In this document: in pieces, positions 1-10,282 of the stretch | Layout: each line of letters opens with the position of its first letter | Numbering within the stretch: position 1 is the stretch's first letter | Source of the DNA: Shewanella glacialimarina | GTDB taxonomy: Bacteria; Pseudomonadota; Gammaproteobacteria; Enterobacterales; Shewanellaceae | Length of the DNA stretch: 64,000 nt | Assembly: GCF_020511155.1 (NCBI RefSeq) | Contig: NZ_CP041216.1 | Span: forward strand, 4,030,001 to 4,094,000 | Reading direction: 5' to 3' | The notes under the pieces: generated by a model | Databases searched by the model: none | What the model was told of the DNA's origin: nothing | Seen by the model: the letters and a program-made list of their open reading frames with translations, nothing else | Position numbers and translations under genes: made by a program

Positions 1-611
1 TACGTAACCATATTCCAATGCTAAAGTTTTTTCTCAAACAAGAATTGATGTATGTACCCATTATGGGATTGGGCTGTTGGGCGCTGGATATGCCATTTAT
101 GCATAGAACTAGCCCTGCAAAGTTACGTAAAAACCCTAAGTTAAAAGGTAAAGACTTAGCAACGACTCGCAAGGCTTGCGCTCGATTTAAACATTTGCCT
201 ACCTCTATTATTAACTACGTTGAAGGTAGTCGCTTCACGGTAGAAAAACATCAACGCCAACAATCACCTTACCAACATTTACTGCGTGCAAAAGCGGGTG
301 GTATTGCTTTTACACTTTCGGCAATGGGTGAACAATTTACTAGCCTTCTTAATATTACTTTAGTTTATCCAGATGCAAAGGCTGATGAAGATATACTTTA
401 TGGCGTGATGAATGGTCGCGTTAAAAAAGTTGTTATGAGAGTAGAAATACTCCCTGTTCCTAAGGTTGACCCTGAACTTTATTTCTCTCAGGCGGAATAT
501 AGAGCTGAATTTCAGCGTTGGTTGAATGATTTATGGTTAGAGAAAGATAATCAAATCGATGGCATCCTTAAGCAATATGCTGAGAAATCTATTACAATCA
601 ACAAACAATAA
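1..611 (+). CDS. Acyltransferase, YihG/PlsC-like (5' end outside window)
   Basis: C-terminal part of a 1-acyl-glycerol-3-phosphate acyltransferase-type enzyme. The frame is open back to base 3, so the catalytic HX4D motif lies upstream of the window. Counting from the methionine at base 18, residues 68-72 read VEGSR, the EGTR-like acceptor-binding motif, followed by a K-A-G-G-I-A-F segment. The first 30 residues (KFFLKQEL...PIMGLGCWALDMPFMHR) match the region after the active site in YihG-like enzymes. The family transfers acyl chains to lysophosphatidic acid at the inner membrane. The exact substrate cannot be read from this fragment. Family assignment is firm, the YihG subgroup is likely. 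Confidence 0.8.
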   Translation, partial: RNHIPMLKFFLKQELMYVPIMGLGCWALDMPFMHRTSPAKLRKNPKLKGKDLATTRKACARFKHLPTSIINYVEGSRFTVEKHQRQQSPYQHLLRAKAGGIAFTLSAMGEQFTSLLNITLVYPDAKADEDILYGVMNGRVKKVVMRVEILPVPKVDPELYFSQAEYRAEFQRWLNDLWLEKDNQIDGILKQYAEKSITINKQ

Positions 612-729
612 CGATCAAGCATCATCTGTAAAACTAGCTATAATCAACATCAAATCGTTAACGAAAAAATATATCTATTAATAATTGATTAACAATTGAA
701 TTTCCCACCTTAAAAGGTAGTATTGATTT

Positions 730-808
730 AAGCTGTCATTTCATAATAATAAAACACAGAAATTAAGCTGTCATTTCATAAAAATAAAACACAGAAACTA
801 AGGTGTCG
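730..808 (+). repeat. 35-bp tandem repeat (2 full copies plus a partial third)
   Basis: Units begin at 730, 765 and 800. The first two are 35 bp long, start AAGCTGTCATTTCATAA, and differ at only a few positions. The third (AAGGTGTCGTTT) is cut off after about 12 bases, and its AAGGTG serves as the ribosome-binding site of the next gene. The array therefore fills the whole leader just before the TTG start at 810. Confidence 0.85.
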
Positions 809-809
809 T

Positions 810-3800
810 TTGATTTTACGCATATTTTCATTTTTGATTACAGCCATTCTATTTGCAGCTTTATTGTATGCAACACCAGCTATTGCGTTACATAAAGGCA
901 AGTATAGTCATATTTCCGAGATCAAATTTGAGCATTTTGATAGCCAACAAGGGCTAAACCAAAACAGTATTACCAAGTTGTTTATGGACAGTGCTGGTAT
1001 GTTATGGATTGGTACTCAAGATGGCTTGCACAGTTATAATGGTGTCGATTTTCAGATATACCTCAAGCGTTCTGGTGATCCTGAAACAATTTCAGATAAT
1101 TTTATTACTGATATTATACAAACCCCCGATGGTGCACTTTGGGTCGCAACTTTGAATAGCGGCTTAAATAGGCTTGACCTTAAAACGGGTAAGTTTATCC
1201 GATTTAATCAGGTAGATGGCTTAACTGATAGCCAAGTGTCTCATCTTGCCGTTATTGGTGATACCCTTTGGATAGGCACACGTTCGGGCCTGTTTATGAT
1301 GTCCCTCAAGACTTATAAAATCACTTCTATTGGTCTTGGTAATAGCTTAGAACCGCAAATAACCAGCTTATCTAATATCGATAATAAGTTTGTCATCGTT
1401 GGCACTGACAGAGTTGGAACTTATGCAATTGATACTAATACAATTAATCGTTTAGATATTCCAAATGAAATGCAAGTTAACCGAATTCAGGCCAGCTCAA
1501 TTTTTGCCGTTTGGTTAGCTATTGATAATCAAATCTGGCGTTATAATTTAGATACCCACCAAAAAGATTTTATCTGGCAACGATCTGATGCTACTGGAAA
1601 AAAGAATGACATCAAAGACTTTATAGTTGTTGATGCCAACCAAATATGGGCAATCGGCAATGGCTCAGGTCTTATTCAGTTAGATTTTGACGGCAAAGAA
1701 TGGCAAAGCCAATATCATAAAAATGAAGCCTATAAAATAAATAGCCTGAGTGAAGATAATTTATTCACCATGATGCTCGATCCTAATGGCACCTTGTGGC
1801 TAGGGACTACCTTTTCTGGTATCGATAAGATTAACCTTAGCAATCAATATTTTACTCATTTATTCGATAGCAGCACCAGTAATCCACGCAAGGCCAATAT
1901 GATCAGGGCAATTTATCGCGATCATAAACAACGCTTATGGATTGGAACGGATGGAAAAGGCCTTAAATATTTAACTGAGGATGGCAAGTACACCTATCTT
2001 AATGATCAATTTTCTGTCTTATTGAATATTCCCGCCTCTGAACTCGATATACAAGTTAACGATATTATTGAAGATAGTGAACAAACAGTATGGTTTGCGA
2101 CTAGCATAGGTGTATTTACCTTAGACAAACAAGATACGCTATCGCAAGTTAAGCCTCACAATCCAGCACTGCAGGCAGATATAAATTTTCGCAGCTTAGC
2201 CGTTGATGATAAAAATAGAGTCTGGTTGGCCAGCATGCTAGGGCTGTATTTTATCTCTAAAGATAATCAGCAAATGCTGCCCTATAACTTTGGTTTTCAG
2301 AAGGAGTATTCCCCCTATAAGCACCAAATGCTAACGCTACATTTCAGTGATGGATATTTATGGATAGGCACCATAGGCGGCCTTGTCAGACTTAATCCAG
2401 AAGAAAAAGAATTAGTTTTTGTTAGCAACGAACCTGGTAATCCCTATAGTTTAAGCGATAACCGCGTACGAGACTTTCTTCGCGCCTCAAATGGCGATCT
2501 CTGGGTAGCAACCCATGGCGGTATAGACAAATTAACAACGGACTACGGTATTTTTAAATTTGAACGCTTGGATGTGAATAACGACTTAGCTATAAATACA
2601 GCATACAGTTTGCTGGAAGATAATGACCAAAACCTATGGCTAGGTACCAACTCAGGCATTGCCCGTTATAACCCCGCAACGAAAAAATTTACTTCGTTTA
2701 ATATTCATGAAGGGCTACAGGCTTTAGAGTTTAATGGCGCGGCTCGTTTTAAAGACAGTAATGGTGACATGTGGTTTGGCGGCATAAATGGGCTAAATTA
2801 CTTTACGCCGAGCGATATTCCACAGCAACGTCCACCAATCAAACTAGCACTTACTAGCTATACTATTGGCGATACACGTTATCCGGTTTTGGATCTTAGT
2901 CATACACCTAAGATTAATATGCCCTATGAAAAACAACTCATTAGCTTTGAAGTTGGCGCGCTCAACTTTAGTTATAGTAATTTAAGTCAATACAGTTACT
3001 TTTTAACTGGCTTTGATTCTGTATGGCATAAACTGCCCACTGGCAGCAAAATAACCTACACCAACATCCCACCAGGGGATTATCAACTCATAGTGCGTCA
3101 TGCTTTAGGTCAAAATGCTTTTGATGAGAAATCATTAGTCATACCTATTTCGGTGATCCCGCCTTTTTATATGAGTAAATTTGCTTATATGTTTTATGGC
3201 ATATTCAGCTTTAGCCTGTTGTCATATTTTATGTATTCAAGGCACTATAAACATGAGAAACAACGAGAATTTGAGCAAAGTATTCGTGCATCTGAAGAAC
3301 GTTTGAAGCTCGCTTTATGGGCTTCTGGTGATGGTATGTGGGACTGGAATATCGCACAGAACAAAGTCTACCGCACTAACATGGTGCCTCAAATGAACTT
3401 TGATCATTCTGATAAGTTACTTATAGATAGCATTCACCTTGAAGACCGCGCAAGAGTAGAAAGTCTACTGCAAGAGCATCTTGATGGTAATAGTGAATTT
3501 TTCGAGGCCGAATACCGAGTTGAAATAGGCAATGGTAAGTGGACCTGGTTGCTTGATCGTGGACAAGTGGTTGAACGTGATAGCAAAGATAGACCACTTC
3601 GCATGGCGGGAACCCATAAAGATATCACCAGCCGTAAAGAAATTGAAAATGAATTAAAACTGTCTTCACAAGTGCTATTCAGTATGAATGAAGCCGTTGT
3701 CGTCGGAGAATTAGATTATAAAGTTCGCTCAGTTAACCCGGCATTTAGTCGAATTACCGGCTTTAAAGCGCGAGAAGTCGCTGGCAAACACTTCTTATTT

Positions 3801-5327
3801 TTGGCTATGGGCAAACAATCAAGGGAGTTTTATATTACCGTTGAAGCCCAATTGTTACGTCATAAGCACTGGGCCGGAGAAATTAAAATTCGTACCCGTA
3901 ATCGTAAAGGTATTTTGGCCTGGCTAGAAATAAATCAGGTCATCGATAATAAAGGTGAAACTAGCCACTTTGTTGCGGTATTTACCGATATCACTGCCCG
4001 TAAAAAAGCAGAAGAAGATTTGCGCGTTCTGGCTAACTTTGATCCATTGACTGGCTTACCTAATCGAACCTTATTCCAAGACAGACTCAATCATGCCATC
4101 ACCAAAGCGCATCGTTCGCAGCAAATTGTCGCGTTATTGTTCCTTGATTTAGATCGCTTCAAACATATTAATGATTCTATGGGGCATCATATTGGTGATT
4201 TATTACTAAAAGCGGTATCAGTGCGTCTTCAAAATGCAATTAGAGAAGGAGATACTGTTGCCCGATTAGGCGGCGATGAATTTACCCTCATTTTAGAAGG
4301 CGTTAAAAAAATCGAATCAGCGACGCGAATTGCAGAGAAAGTGCTGCAATCATTCGAAATGCCATTTTTATTAGACGATAAAGTGTTAACGATTTCATCA
4401 TCGATTGGTATCAGCTTATATCCTAGCGATGCAGATGATACCACTTCGTTGATTAAATATGCGGATACGGCTATGTATCATGCTAAGTCCTTAGGGCGTA
4501 ATAATTTCCAGTTCTATACCGCTGAGCTTAACCAATATGCTACCCGCCATGTGCAGCTAGAAGCAGGTCTTAAACAAGCCATTACTTTAAATGAGCTGTC
4601 TTTGGTATATCAGCCTAAATTTGATGTTAAAACAGAAAAAATTATCGGATTAGAAGCACTATTACGCTGGAATAGCGCAGAGCTTGGATTTATTTCTCCA
4701 GCCGAATTTATCCCGCTAGCTGAAGAAACTGGCATGATTAATGAGATAGGTCATTGGGCGCTTAACCAAGCCTGTGGTCAGCTTTCACAATGGCATCAAC
4801 AGGGATTTGAGCATATATCTATCGCGGTAAACCTTTCTGCCAGACAGTTAAAGGCCGATATAATATCGACTATTGAAGTTGCTTTGGCGGTATCTGGCCT
4901 ACCTGCAAGCGCGCTTGAATTAGAATTAACTGAATCAATGATTATGGGTAACCCTGCTGATTCTGTAGAAATTCTCACCCAGCTAAAAGCCATTGGTTTA
5001 ACGATATCTATTGATGATTTTGGTACTGGGTATTCAAGCTTAAGTTACCTTAAGCGCTTCCCTATCGATACCTTAAAAATTGATCGTGAGTTCGTACGTG
5101 ATATTAGTGAAGATCCTGATGATGCAGCCATCACCAGCGCAATTATTACCCTGGCACACAGCTTAGACTTAAATGTTGTGGCTGAAGGGGTTGAAACCTA
5201 TGAGCAGCTAGAGTTTTTACGACAAGGTGGTTGTGACCAAGTACAGGGCTTTTTGCTCAGTAAGCCTTTGTCTGTGGTTGATTGTCTGGCACGTTTACAG
5301 TTAGACAAAAGCTCGCTGTCATCTTAG
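810..5327 (+). CDS. Propeller-sensor PAS/GGDEF/EAL protein
   Basis: Large membrane sensor for c-di-GMP turnover, 1505 residues. After a signal peptide (about 1-27) come many two-component-regulator propeller repeats (LWIGTQDGL-type, about 35-670), a Y_Y_Y domain (about 690-780), one membrane helix (about 790-807), two PAS domains (about 827-945 and 953-1075), GGDEF and EAL. The GGDEF motif at 1154-1158 is intact and preceded by an RxxD inhibitory site (REGD). The EAL motif is at 1282-1284. Both cyclase and phosphodiesterase sites therefore look competent. The propeller is expected in the periplasm, where related sensors bind carbohydrates, but the ligand is unknown. The start is TTG at 810, as the frame is closed by a stop at 750 and AAGGTG lies 4 bases upstream. 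Confidence 0.92.
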   Translation: MILRIFSFLITAILFAALLYATPAIALHKGKYSHISEIKFEHFDSQQGLNQNSITKLFMDSAGMLWIGTQDGLHSYNGVDFQIYLKRSGDPETISDNFITDIIQTPDGALWVATLNSGLNRLDLKTGKFIRFNQVDGLTDSQVSHLAVIGDTLWIGTRSGLFMMSLKTYKITSIGLGNSLEPQITSLSNIDNKFVIVGTDRVGTYAIDTNTINRLDIPNEMQVNRIQASSIFAVWLAIDNQIWRYNLDTHQKDFIWQRSDATGKKNDIKDFIVVDANQIWAIGNGSGLIQLDFDGKEWQSQYHKNEAYKINSLSEDNLFTMMLDPNGTLWLGTTFSGIDKINLSNQYFTHLFDSSTSNPRKANMIRAIYRDHKQRLWIGTDGKGLKYLTEDGKYTYLNDQFSVLLNIPASELDIQVNDIIEDSEQTVWFATSIGVFTLDKQDTLSQVKPHNPALQADINFRSLAVDDKNRVWLASMLGLYFISKDNQQMLPYNFGFQKEYSPYKHQMLTLHFSDGYLWIGTIGGLVRLNPEEKELVFVSNEPGNPYSLSDNRVRDFLRASNGDLWVATHGGIDKLTTDYGIFKFERLDVNNDLAINTAYSLLEDNDQNLWLGTNSGIARYNPATKKFTSFNIHEGLQALEFNGAARFKDSNGDMWFGGINGLNYFTPSDIPQQRPPIKLALTSYTIGDTRYPVLDLSHTPKINMPYEKQLISFEVGALNFSYSNLSQYSYFLTGFDSVWHKLPTGSKITYTNIPPGDYQLIVRHALGQNAFDEKSLVIPISVIPPFYMSKFAYMFYGIFSFSLLSYFMYSRHYKHEKQREFEQSIRASEERLKLALWASGDGMWDWNIAQNKVYRTNMVPQMNFDHSDKLLIDSIHLEDRARVESLLQEHLDGNSEFFEAEYRVEIGNGKWTWLLDRGQVVERDSKDRPLRMAGTHKDITSRKEIENELKLSSQVLFSMNEAVVVGELDYKVRSVNPAFSRITGFKAREVAGKHFLFLAMGKQSREFYITVEAQLLRHKHWAGEIKIRTRNRKGILAWLEINQVIDNKGETSHFVAVFTDITARKKAEEDLRVLANFDPLTGLPNRTLFQDRLNHAITKAHRSQQIVALLFLDLDRFKHINDSMGHHIGDLLLKAVSVRLQNAIREGDTVARLGGDEFTLILEGVKKIESATRIAEKVLQSFEMPFLLDDKVLTISSSIGISLYPSDADDTTSLIKYADTAMYHAKSLGRNNFQFYTAELNQYATRHVQLEAGLKQAITLNELSLVYQPKFDVKTEKIIGLEALLRWNSAELGFISPAEFIPLAEETGMINEIGHWALNQACGQLSQWHQQGFEHISIAVNLSARQLKADIISTIEVALAVSGLPASALELELTESMIMGNPADSVEILTQLKAIGLTISIDDFGTGYSSLSYLKRFPIDTLKIDREFVRDISEDPDDAAITSAIITLAHSLDLNVVAEGVETYEQLEFLRQGGCDQVQGFLLSKPLSVVDCLARLQLDKSSLSS

Positions 5328-5354
5328 TCATTACTCGTACACATAAATACAAAC

Positions 5355-5388
5355 AAAAGGCCTGAAATTATTCAGGCCTTTTGGTTTT
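5355..5388. terminator. Bidirectional rho-independent terminator
   Basis: Perfect 12-bp stem (AAAAGGCCTGAA, loop ATTA) followed by TTTTGGTTTTT. It lies between the convergent GGDEF/EAL gene and dgt, and the A-run on its left side lets it work for both. Confidence 0.85.
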
Positions 5389-5441
5389 TATAACACAAAT
5401 AAATTGGCTGAAATTAAAATCAGCAACAAGCGGCCGAATCA

Positions 5442-6926
5442 TTAAAAATCATCTATCACATGAAAAGCACGATATTCATCATAGGCAAATTGATCTGTCA
5501 TACCACTGATATAATCAATAATAAGCCGCATACGGAAGTAAAACTCACGGCAATCTTCATCGGCAATTTGAGTCGTTAGTGCGCCATCTGCCATGGCTGT
5601 TTGGTATGCGGCAATATGCTTAGAAGACAGTTTTTTGTATAAACGCGCCGGATATATCGGAATTGACAGCAACTTATCCTCAGCCGTTTGAACGCCATAC
5701 ATTAATACATTAAATTGCTCACGCCTCAGGGTTAGCAATGGCTTATAGCATTCCATTAAGCCACTGATTACCCTATAGCCCTGCAATTCTCGCGCTTCCA
5801 CCTCTGGGTGACAAAAAGCTTGTTCTAACGCGACCCGTTTAAACGTTTCAACAATCATATGATTAGCGCTATTGTCTTCAATCAAGGCATGATTAAAGCT
5901 GCCATTGAACACGGCTTCAATATTATCAATAAAGCGTTTCTGGGCATGCTGAGGTAAACGACCATTTACTCCTACTCGTAAGAACACAAAAAACATGCTG
6001 TCACTGCCCTTGGCACTTTTACTGGCTTTATCTAGCATCACTTGCATTACAGCTTGGTCTACATCGCTAAGATGTGATGATATTTGGGCAAACTTGTCTA
6101 TTAATGCTAACTTCATTTGCGTGACGGTTAGCACACCTTTTTCAACCGCATCTTCTAAATCAGCTATACCGTAAGAAATATCATCCGCGGCCTCCATAAT
6201 ATACGCAAAAGGTGAGCGGCAATGAGGAGCGATATCTAAGGTTTTTTGTAACTCAGTGATATAGTCAGTTTCGCTCAAATAATAACCGACCTTTTTCTTT
6301 AAATAACTGTGGGGGTCATTACCATTTTTAGCAGGTTTGGGCTCAGTACCACAGCGGGTGTACTTCATGATCCCAGAGGCTTGTGAATAAGTCAGATTCA
6401 GTTTTAGCAAGGAGTGAATTAATCGTATTCCCTGAGCATTACCTTCAAAACTAATTAAGTCTCTGGCAATGTCATCGGGTAAGATTTTATTGTGTAATTG
6501 CTGATATATGCCCGCAAGACTGTTTTGCAGCCAATCAATCATTGCCGCTTCACCAAAATGACCAAATGGTGGGTTACCAACATCGTGCATTAAACACGAC
6601 ATTTCTACGATAGTTTCCAGCTCACGTGCTAAGGTTTTTAAACCATAGTTTTGTATGTCGGAATCGTACTTTGACAAGCCATCACAAATCAACTGACTGA
6701 TATATCGGCCGACTTGCTGCACTTCCATTGAGTGAGTTAATCGGCTACGCACTGCGGCATTTCGCTCTAGCGGAAATACTTGAGTTTTTTGCTGTAATCG
6801 CCTAATAGCTGCTGAATTAATGATACGGCCACGGTCACTTTCAAACTGCCTTAATATTGGGCCTGAGGACGCTTTATATTGAAAAGGACGTTCAGCTTTA
6901 ATTTTAGTATTAAAATGCATATACAT
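5442..6926 (-). CDS. dgt: Deoxyguanosinetriphosphate triphosphohydrolase-like HD protein
   Basis: 494 residues, close to E. coli Dgt (about 505). It belongs to the HD superfamily of dNTP triphosphohydrolases, which split dGTP to deoxyguanosine and tripolyphosphate. The metal-binding residues are visible: H65 (RLTHSMEV), H114-D115 (LMHDVGNPPFGHFGE) and H123. The N-terminal R-I-I-N-S-A-A-I-R-R-L-Q-K-T-Q-V-F-P signature is typical of the family. ATG at 6926 is taken as the start; a second ATG two codons in (6920) is possible. It is monocistronic. Dgt also restricts phage in E. coli, but nothing here points to a special role. Confidence 0.9.
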   Translation of the reverse strand: MYMHFNTKIKAERPFQYKASSGPILRQFESDRGRIINSAAIRRLQQKTQVFPLERNAAVRSRLTHSMEVQQVGRYISQLICDGLSKYDSDIQNYGLKTLARELETIVEMSCLMHDVGNPPFGHFGEAAMIDWLQNSLAGIYQQLHNKILPDDIARDLISFEGNAQGIRLIHSLLKLNLTYSQASGIMKYTRCGTEPKPAKNGNDPHSYLKKKVGYYLSETDYITELQKTLDIAPHCRSPFAYIMEAADDISYGIADLEDAVEKGVLTVTQMKLALIDKFAQISSHLSDVDQAVMQVMLDKASKSAKGSDSMFFVFLRVGVNGRLPQHAQKRFIDNIEAVFNGSFNHALIEDNSANHMIVETFKRVALEQAFCHPEVEARELQGYRVISGLMECYKPLLTLRREQFNVLMYGVQTAEDKLLSIPIYPARLYKKLSSKHIAAYQTAMADGALTTQIADEDCREFYFRMRLIIDYISGMTDQFAYDEYRAFHVIDDF

Positions 6927-7189
6927 TACCCAGCAAAAAAGTATTTAATAGGATAAATTTACAGCATTACTCTTTTATATTCAATGAATTAAACAACACT
7001 CAAGTAGTTAAAAGGTGATGCGTCATTTTATTTTAAAATGATACTTTATACGTTAATATTGAGTTATCTATTGATTTTAAAACCATATACTTTATCGACA
7101 AAGCTTCACTTAAACATTCAAACTCACTCAGTTTTAGTGTGTTAGAATCAGCAACAAATAAATTTCAGCCATCAACATAAGGTCATCTA

Positions 7190-7441
7190 ATGAATCCAAT
7201 TATTGCCATCTTAAAAGAGCACAATGTAAGCGATGCTAAAATTAGCGAATTATTTCAAACGCTAACCCAAAATCCATTAATGGCAATGAGCGTTATTGGT
7301 CAATTAGGGATCCCAGCTGAAAAATTACAACAATTGATGGCTATGGTTATGCAAAACCCTGCATTAATTAAAGAAGCTGTATTAGAATTAGGTTTTGATT
7401 TTTCAAAAGTCGAAGCCGCAAAAGCACAATTACAGCACTAG
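7190..7441 (+). CDS. DUF2999-type small protein
   Basis: 83 residues, helical and methionine-rich. It carries repeated N-P-L-M-A-M-S / N-P-A-L-I-K-E segments that resemble the DUF2999 family of Shewanella and Vibrio; the family call is from memory of its sequence. There is no signal peptide or membrane helix, so it should be cytosolic. AAGGTC precedes the ATG, and a strong terminator follows directly, so it is a single-gene unit. Function unknown. Confidence 0.75.
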   Translation: MNPIIAILKEHNVSDAKISELFQTLTQNPLMAMSVIGQLGIPAEKLQQLMAMVMQNPALIKEAVLELGFDFSKVEAAKAQLQH

Positions 7442-7454
7442 AGCTGTAAACGAT

Positions 7455-7491
7455 AAAAAGAGTAAAGTGGCACCCTACTTTACTCTTTTTT
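7455..7491. terminator. Bidirectional terminator
   Basis: Perfect 14-bp stem AAAAAGAGTAAAGT / ACTTTACTCTTTTT with an 8-base loop, flanked by an A-run and a T-run. It ends the DUF2999 gene and, on the other strand, nnr. Confidence 0.9.
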
Positions 7492-7522
7492 GATAACGGT
7501 CACATTTATCTCAATAATTAAG

Positions 7523-9016
7523 TTAAGTACTTAAACGATTAATTTGCTTTCGAATAAACGGCACTAAATCACTGGCCTGCAAACCTATAAAGCCTGATTG
7601 TTTCGCCGATTGATCCGCTGCCTGACTATGCAGTTGCACCCCGATTAACGCGGCATCTAAAAGTGAATAACCTTGAGCCAATAAACTCACAATAACTCCG
7701 GTTAACACATCGCCCATTCCACCCGAGGCCATCCCTGGGTTACCGGCTAAGCACACATAAACTTGGCGACCATCACACACTAATGTGCCAGCACCTTTTA
7801 AAATAGCCACACCACCAAAACGTTGTTGCAACTGTCGCACAGCTTGGTAACGGTCTCGTTCTATATCTATTACAGCGCAGTTTAATAATCTTGCAGCTTC
7901 ACCTGGATGCGGAGTAATCACTCTATTAACATCGATATTAGGAACTAATGCCAACAAGTTTAAACCGTCTGCATCAATCACTTTGGGTTTATCAGATTGC
8001 CTAACCCGATCGGCAATTAATTTTGCATGCACACTCATACCAAGCCCAGGACCTAACGCAATGGCCGTAGCCCAATGAATACGAGCATCAACGTTATCAA
8101 GGCAATCCCAAGCGTGACACATTACCTCAGGACAATATGATAACAATGGCGAGTAATTTGCGCTGTGGGTTAATACTGCGGTTAATCCTGCGCCCGTTCT
8201 AGCACAAGCTGCAGCACTTAATATTATTGCTCCACCAAAACCAATATCCCCACTTAACAGCAAAGCCTTACCATGATGGCCTTTATTTGAAACAGGGTTT
8301 CGGCCGATCAAAGTATGCTTTAATCTCTGCTCGGTTATAGCATGCACTTCTGCCAAGTTATTTTGTTGAAAAAATAACTCAACTCCCAAACCTGCAAAAT
8401 GTAACGTTCCACTATATTCCCGCGCCTGACCTGTTACTAAACCTTGTTTGATACCAATAAAGCTGACCGTATGATTTGCGCGTACCGCAATACCCAATAC
8501 CGTACCGGTGTTTGCACATAACCCTGAGGGAATATCAACAGCGAACACTTTTGCCGAACTGGTATTGACCAACTGGATCAATGCAGAGGTTTGTTGTTTA
8601 ACCTCACCACGCAGACCTGTACCCAATAGCGCATCGACAATCACATCAACATCATCAGCAATGTGAGTTGTTTGAGTATTAACCCTGCCACCTGCAGCCG
8701 TAAAGTCACAATAAGCTTGATAAGCATCACCTGTTAATTGGCTCGGTTGATGAGTTGACCACACAGTGAGCTTAATACCCGCTTTACGCACTAGGCGTGC
8801 CAGCACATAACCGTCACCGCCATTATTACCACCACCACAACAGACTAAAATATGTTGAGGCGTTGGATAATATTGTAAAACAAGCTTAAGAACGGCTTCT
8901 CCGGCACGCTTCATTAAGTCAAACATAGTCACACCAGCTAGCTGCGCTGCCTGGATCTCGCCTGCTTTAACTTGCTCAGCGGTATAAAATTGATTAGAAA
9001 ATGTCACAAGCACCAA
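7523..9016 (-). CDS. nnr: Bifunctional NAD(P)HX epimerase/dehydratase
   Basis: Repairs hydrated NAD(P)H. The N-terminal half (YjeF_N) epimerises R- to S-NAD(P)HX; the C-terminal half is the ADP/ATP-dependent dehydratase. The glycine-rich loop GGGNNGGDGYVLAR (61-74) marks the epimerase, and AGNPGMASGGMGD (424-436) is the dehydratase signature. 497 residues is the usual length of the fusion. The open frame starts with TTG at 9016 and has GTG codons at 9013 and 9007. No clear Shine-Dalgarno sequence decides between them. Confidence 0.93.
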   Translation of the reverse strand: MVLVTFSNQFYTAEQVKAGEIQAAQLAGVTMFDLMKRAGEAVLKLVLQYYPTPQHILVCCGGGNNGGDGYVLARLVRKAGIKLTVWSTHQPSQLTGDAYQAYCDFTAAGGRVNTQTTHIADDVDVIVDALLGTGLRGEVKQQTSALIQLVNTSSAKVFAVDIPSGLCANTGTVLGIAVRANHTVSFIGIKQGLVTGQAREYSGTLHFAGLGVELFFQQNNLAEVHAITEQRLKHTLIGRNPVSNKGHHGKALLLSGDIGFGGAIILSAAACARTGAGLTAVLTHSANYSPLLSYCPEVMCHAWDCLDNVDARIHWATAIALGPGLGMSVHAKLIADRVRQSDKPKVIDADGLNLLALVPNIDVNRVITPHPGEAARLLNCAVIDIERDRYQAVRQLQQRFGGVAILKGAGTLVCDGRQVYVCLAGNPGMASGGMGDVLTGVIVSLLAQGYSLLDAALIGVQLHSQAADQSAKQSGFIGLQASDLVPFIRKQINRLST

Positions 9017-9217
9017 CTTTGGTTTTTTGACGGTTTATTCAGCATATCGTAAAAACAGTAGAAAACCTCCCTTCAAGTAAATAAATGTCAAACCTTAATA
9101 AGATTAAGCAGCTCAGATATTATCGACTAAAGACTGATAACAATTTTATGTTGGCAATGTTAGCGTTAAACAACAAAATGACAGCGCTGCCATTTAATTT
9201 AAAGGACTAAGAGCACG

Positions 9218-10153
9218 ATGAAAAATAATACCAATATTACCCTTGTAGCCCTCGCAATAGGGATCAGTTTTTCAAGTTATTCCTACGCTAATGATGCGCC
9301 CGTATTTTTTGATGATTTTGCATACGCAGAAGCAGAAGCGTTTAATACCAACGGTTGGAAAGCAAGAACAGAAACGGGTCACCCAGGGATCCACAAAGCA
9401 ACATGGTCCGCTGAAGGAATAAGCTTTCACCCAAAACTAAAAGACGCCAATAACGGTGCAATAAGAATGAGTTCGGTCACGGCTGGCGAAGGTGACAATA
9501 CGCGTCACACCCAGTTTTGCCATAAGCGCAAATACCTAGAAGGAACTTATGCTGCCCGGGTATTTTTCAGAGACAGGCCGACTTATGGCCCAGATGGCGA
9601 TGAGGTTATTCAAACATTCTATACCATCAGCCCGTTGGCGTTTTCTTTAGACCCTAATTACAGCGAAGTGGATTTTGAATACTTACCTAATGGCGGTTGG
9701 GGAAGTGATAGTGCGCCAGCAATGTGGACTACCACCTGGGAAACGTTCCAACTAGAACCTTGGACCAAGGTGAACGAATATACCCGCAAAGAAGGCAGTT
9801 ATGCTGGTTGGCGTATATTAGTGATGACGGTACAAAAAGAACAAGTTAACTACTATGTCGATGGTAAACTTATCTCTACTCATTCTGACAAAGTCGCCCC
9901 AGAAGAGCCTATGTCGATTAACTTTAACCTCTGGTTTATGCCTAAAGGGGCTGATGGCTCGATTGGTCCTGTTGAATCTGATGAACTGAGAGAATATCAA
10001 CAAGATATCGACTGGGTTTATCATAATGCCAATGAAATAATTACGACTGAACAAGTGCTTAGCAATGTTGATAAACTACAGAAAAAAGGCGTAAGTCACT
10101 TTGATAATGTGCCCGAATGGCAGCCTGTGCTCGATTCACCTTGCGGTTTGTAA
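9218..10153 (+). CDS. Secreted GH16-family glycoside hydrolase
   Basis: 311 residues with a signal peptide (about 1-25). The core is a GH16 beta-jelly-roll with the catalytic ExDxE pattern as E150-V-D152-F-E154, that is nucleophile, helper and acid/base. Flanking GH16-like segments include G-T-Y-A-A-R-V-F-F, then W-x-x-L-x-x-x-x-x-x-V-x-Y-Y-V-D-G (about 195-215) and N-F-N-L-W-F-M-P. The family cleaves beta-1,3/1,4-glucans or algal galactans. The substrate cannot be told from the sequence, and no binding module is attached. AAAGGA precedes the ATG. It stands alone with its own terminator, divergent from nnr. Confidence 0.85.
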   Translation: MKNNTNITLVALAIGISFSSYSYANDAPVFFDDFAYAEAEAFNTNGWKARTETGHPGIHKATWSAEGISFHPKLKDANNGAIRMSSVTAGEGDNTRHTQFCHKRKYLEGTYAARVFFRDRPTYGPDGDEVIQTFYTISPLAFSLDPNYSEVDFEYLPNGGWGSDSAPAMWTTTWETFQLEPWTKVNEYTRKEGSYAGWRILVMTVQKEQVNYYVDGKLISTHSDKVAPEEPMSINFNLWFMPKGADGSIGPVESDELREYQQDIDWVYHNANEIITTEQVLSNVDKLQKKGVSHFDNVPEWQPVLDSPCGL

Positions 10154-10253
10154 TCAATACTTATCGATAGCGGCAAACATCTGTCGCCGAGATAGAAATC
10201 GCTTATTTCACTAATTTTTCTGGCTGACAGTATTCTCCTCGTAATACCAATAC

Positions 10254-10282
10254 GCAAAGCGACCCATTAAGTCGCTTTGCTA
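10254..10282 (+). terminator. Hairpin terminator after the GH16 gene
   Basis: Perfect 10-bp stem GCAAAGCGAC / GTCGCTTTGC with a 7-base loop, followed by TATTAATATT rather than a pure T-run. The rest of 10154-10509 is AT-rich and shows no gene. Confidence 0.6.
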
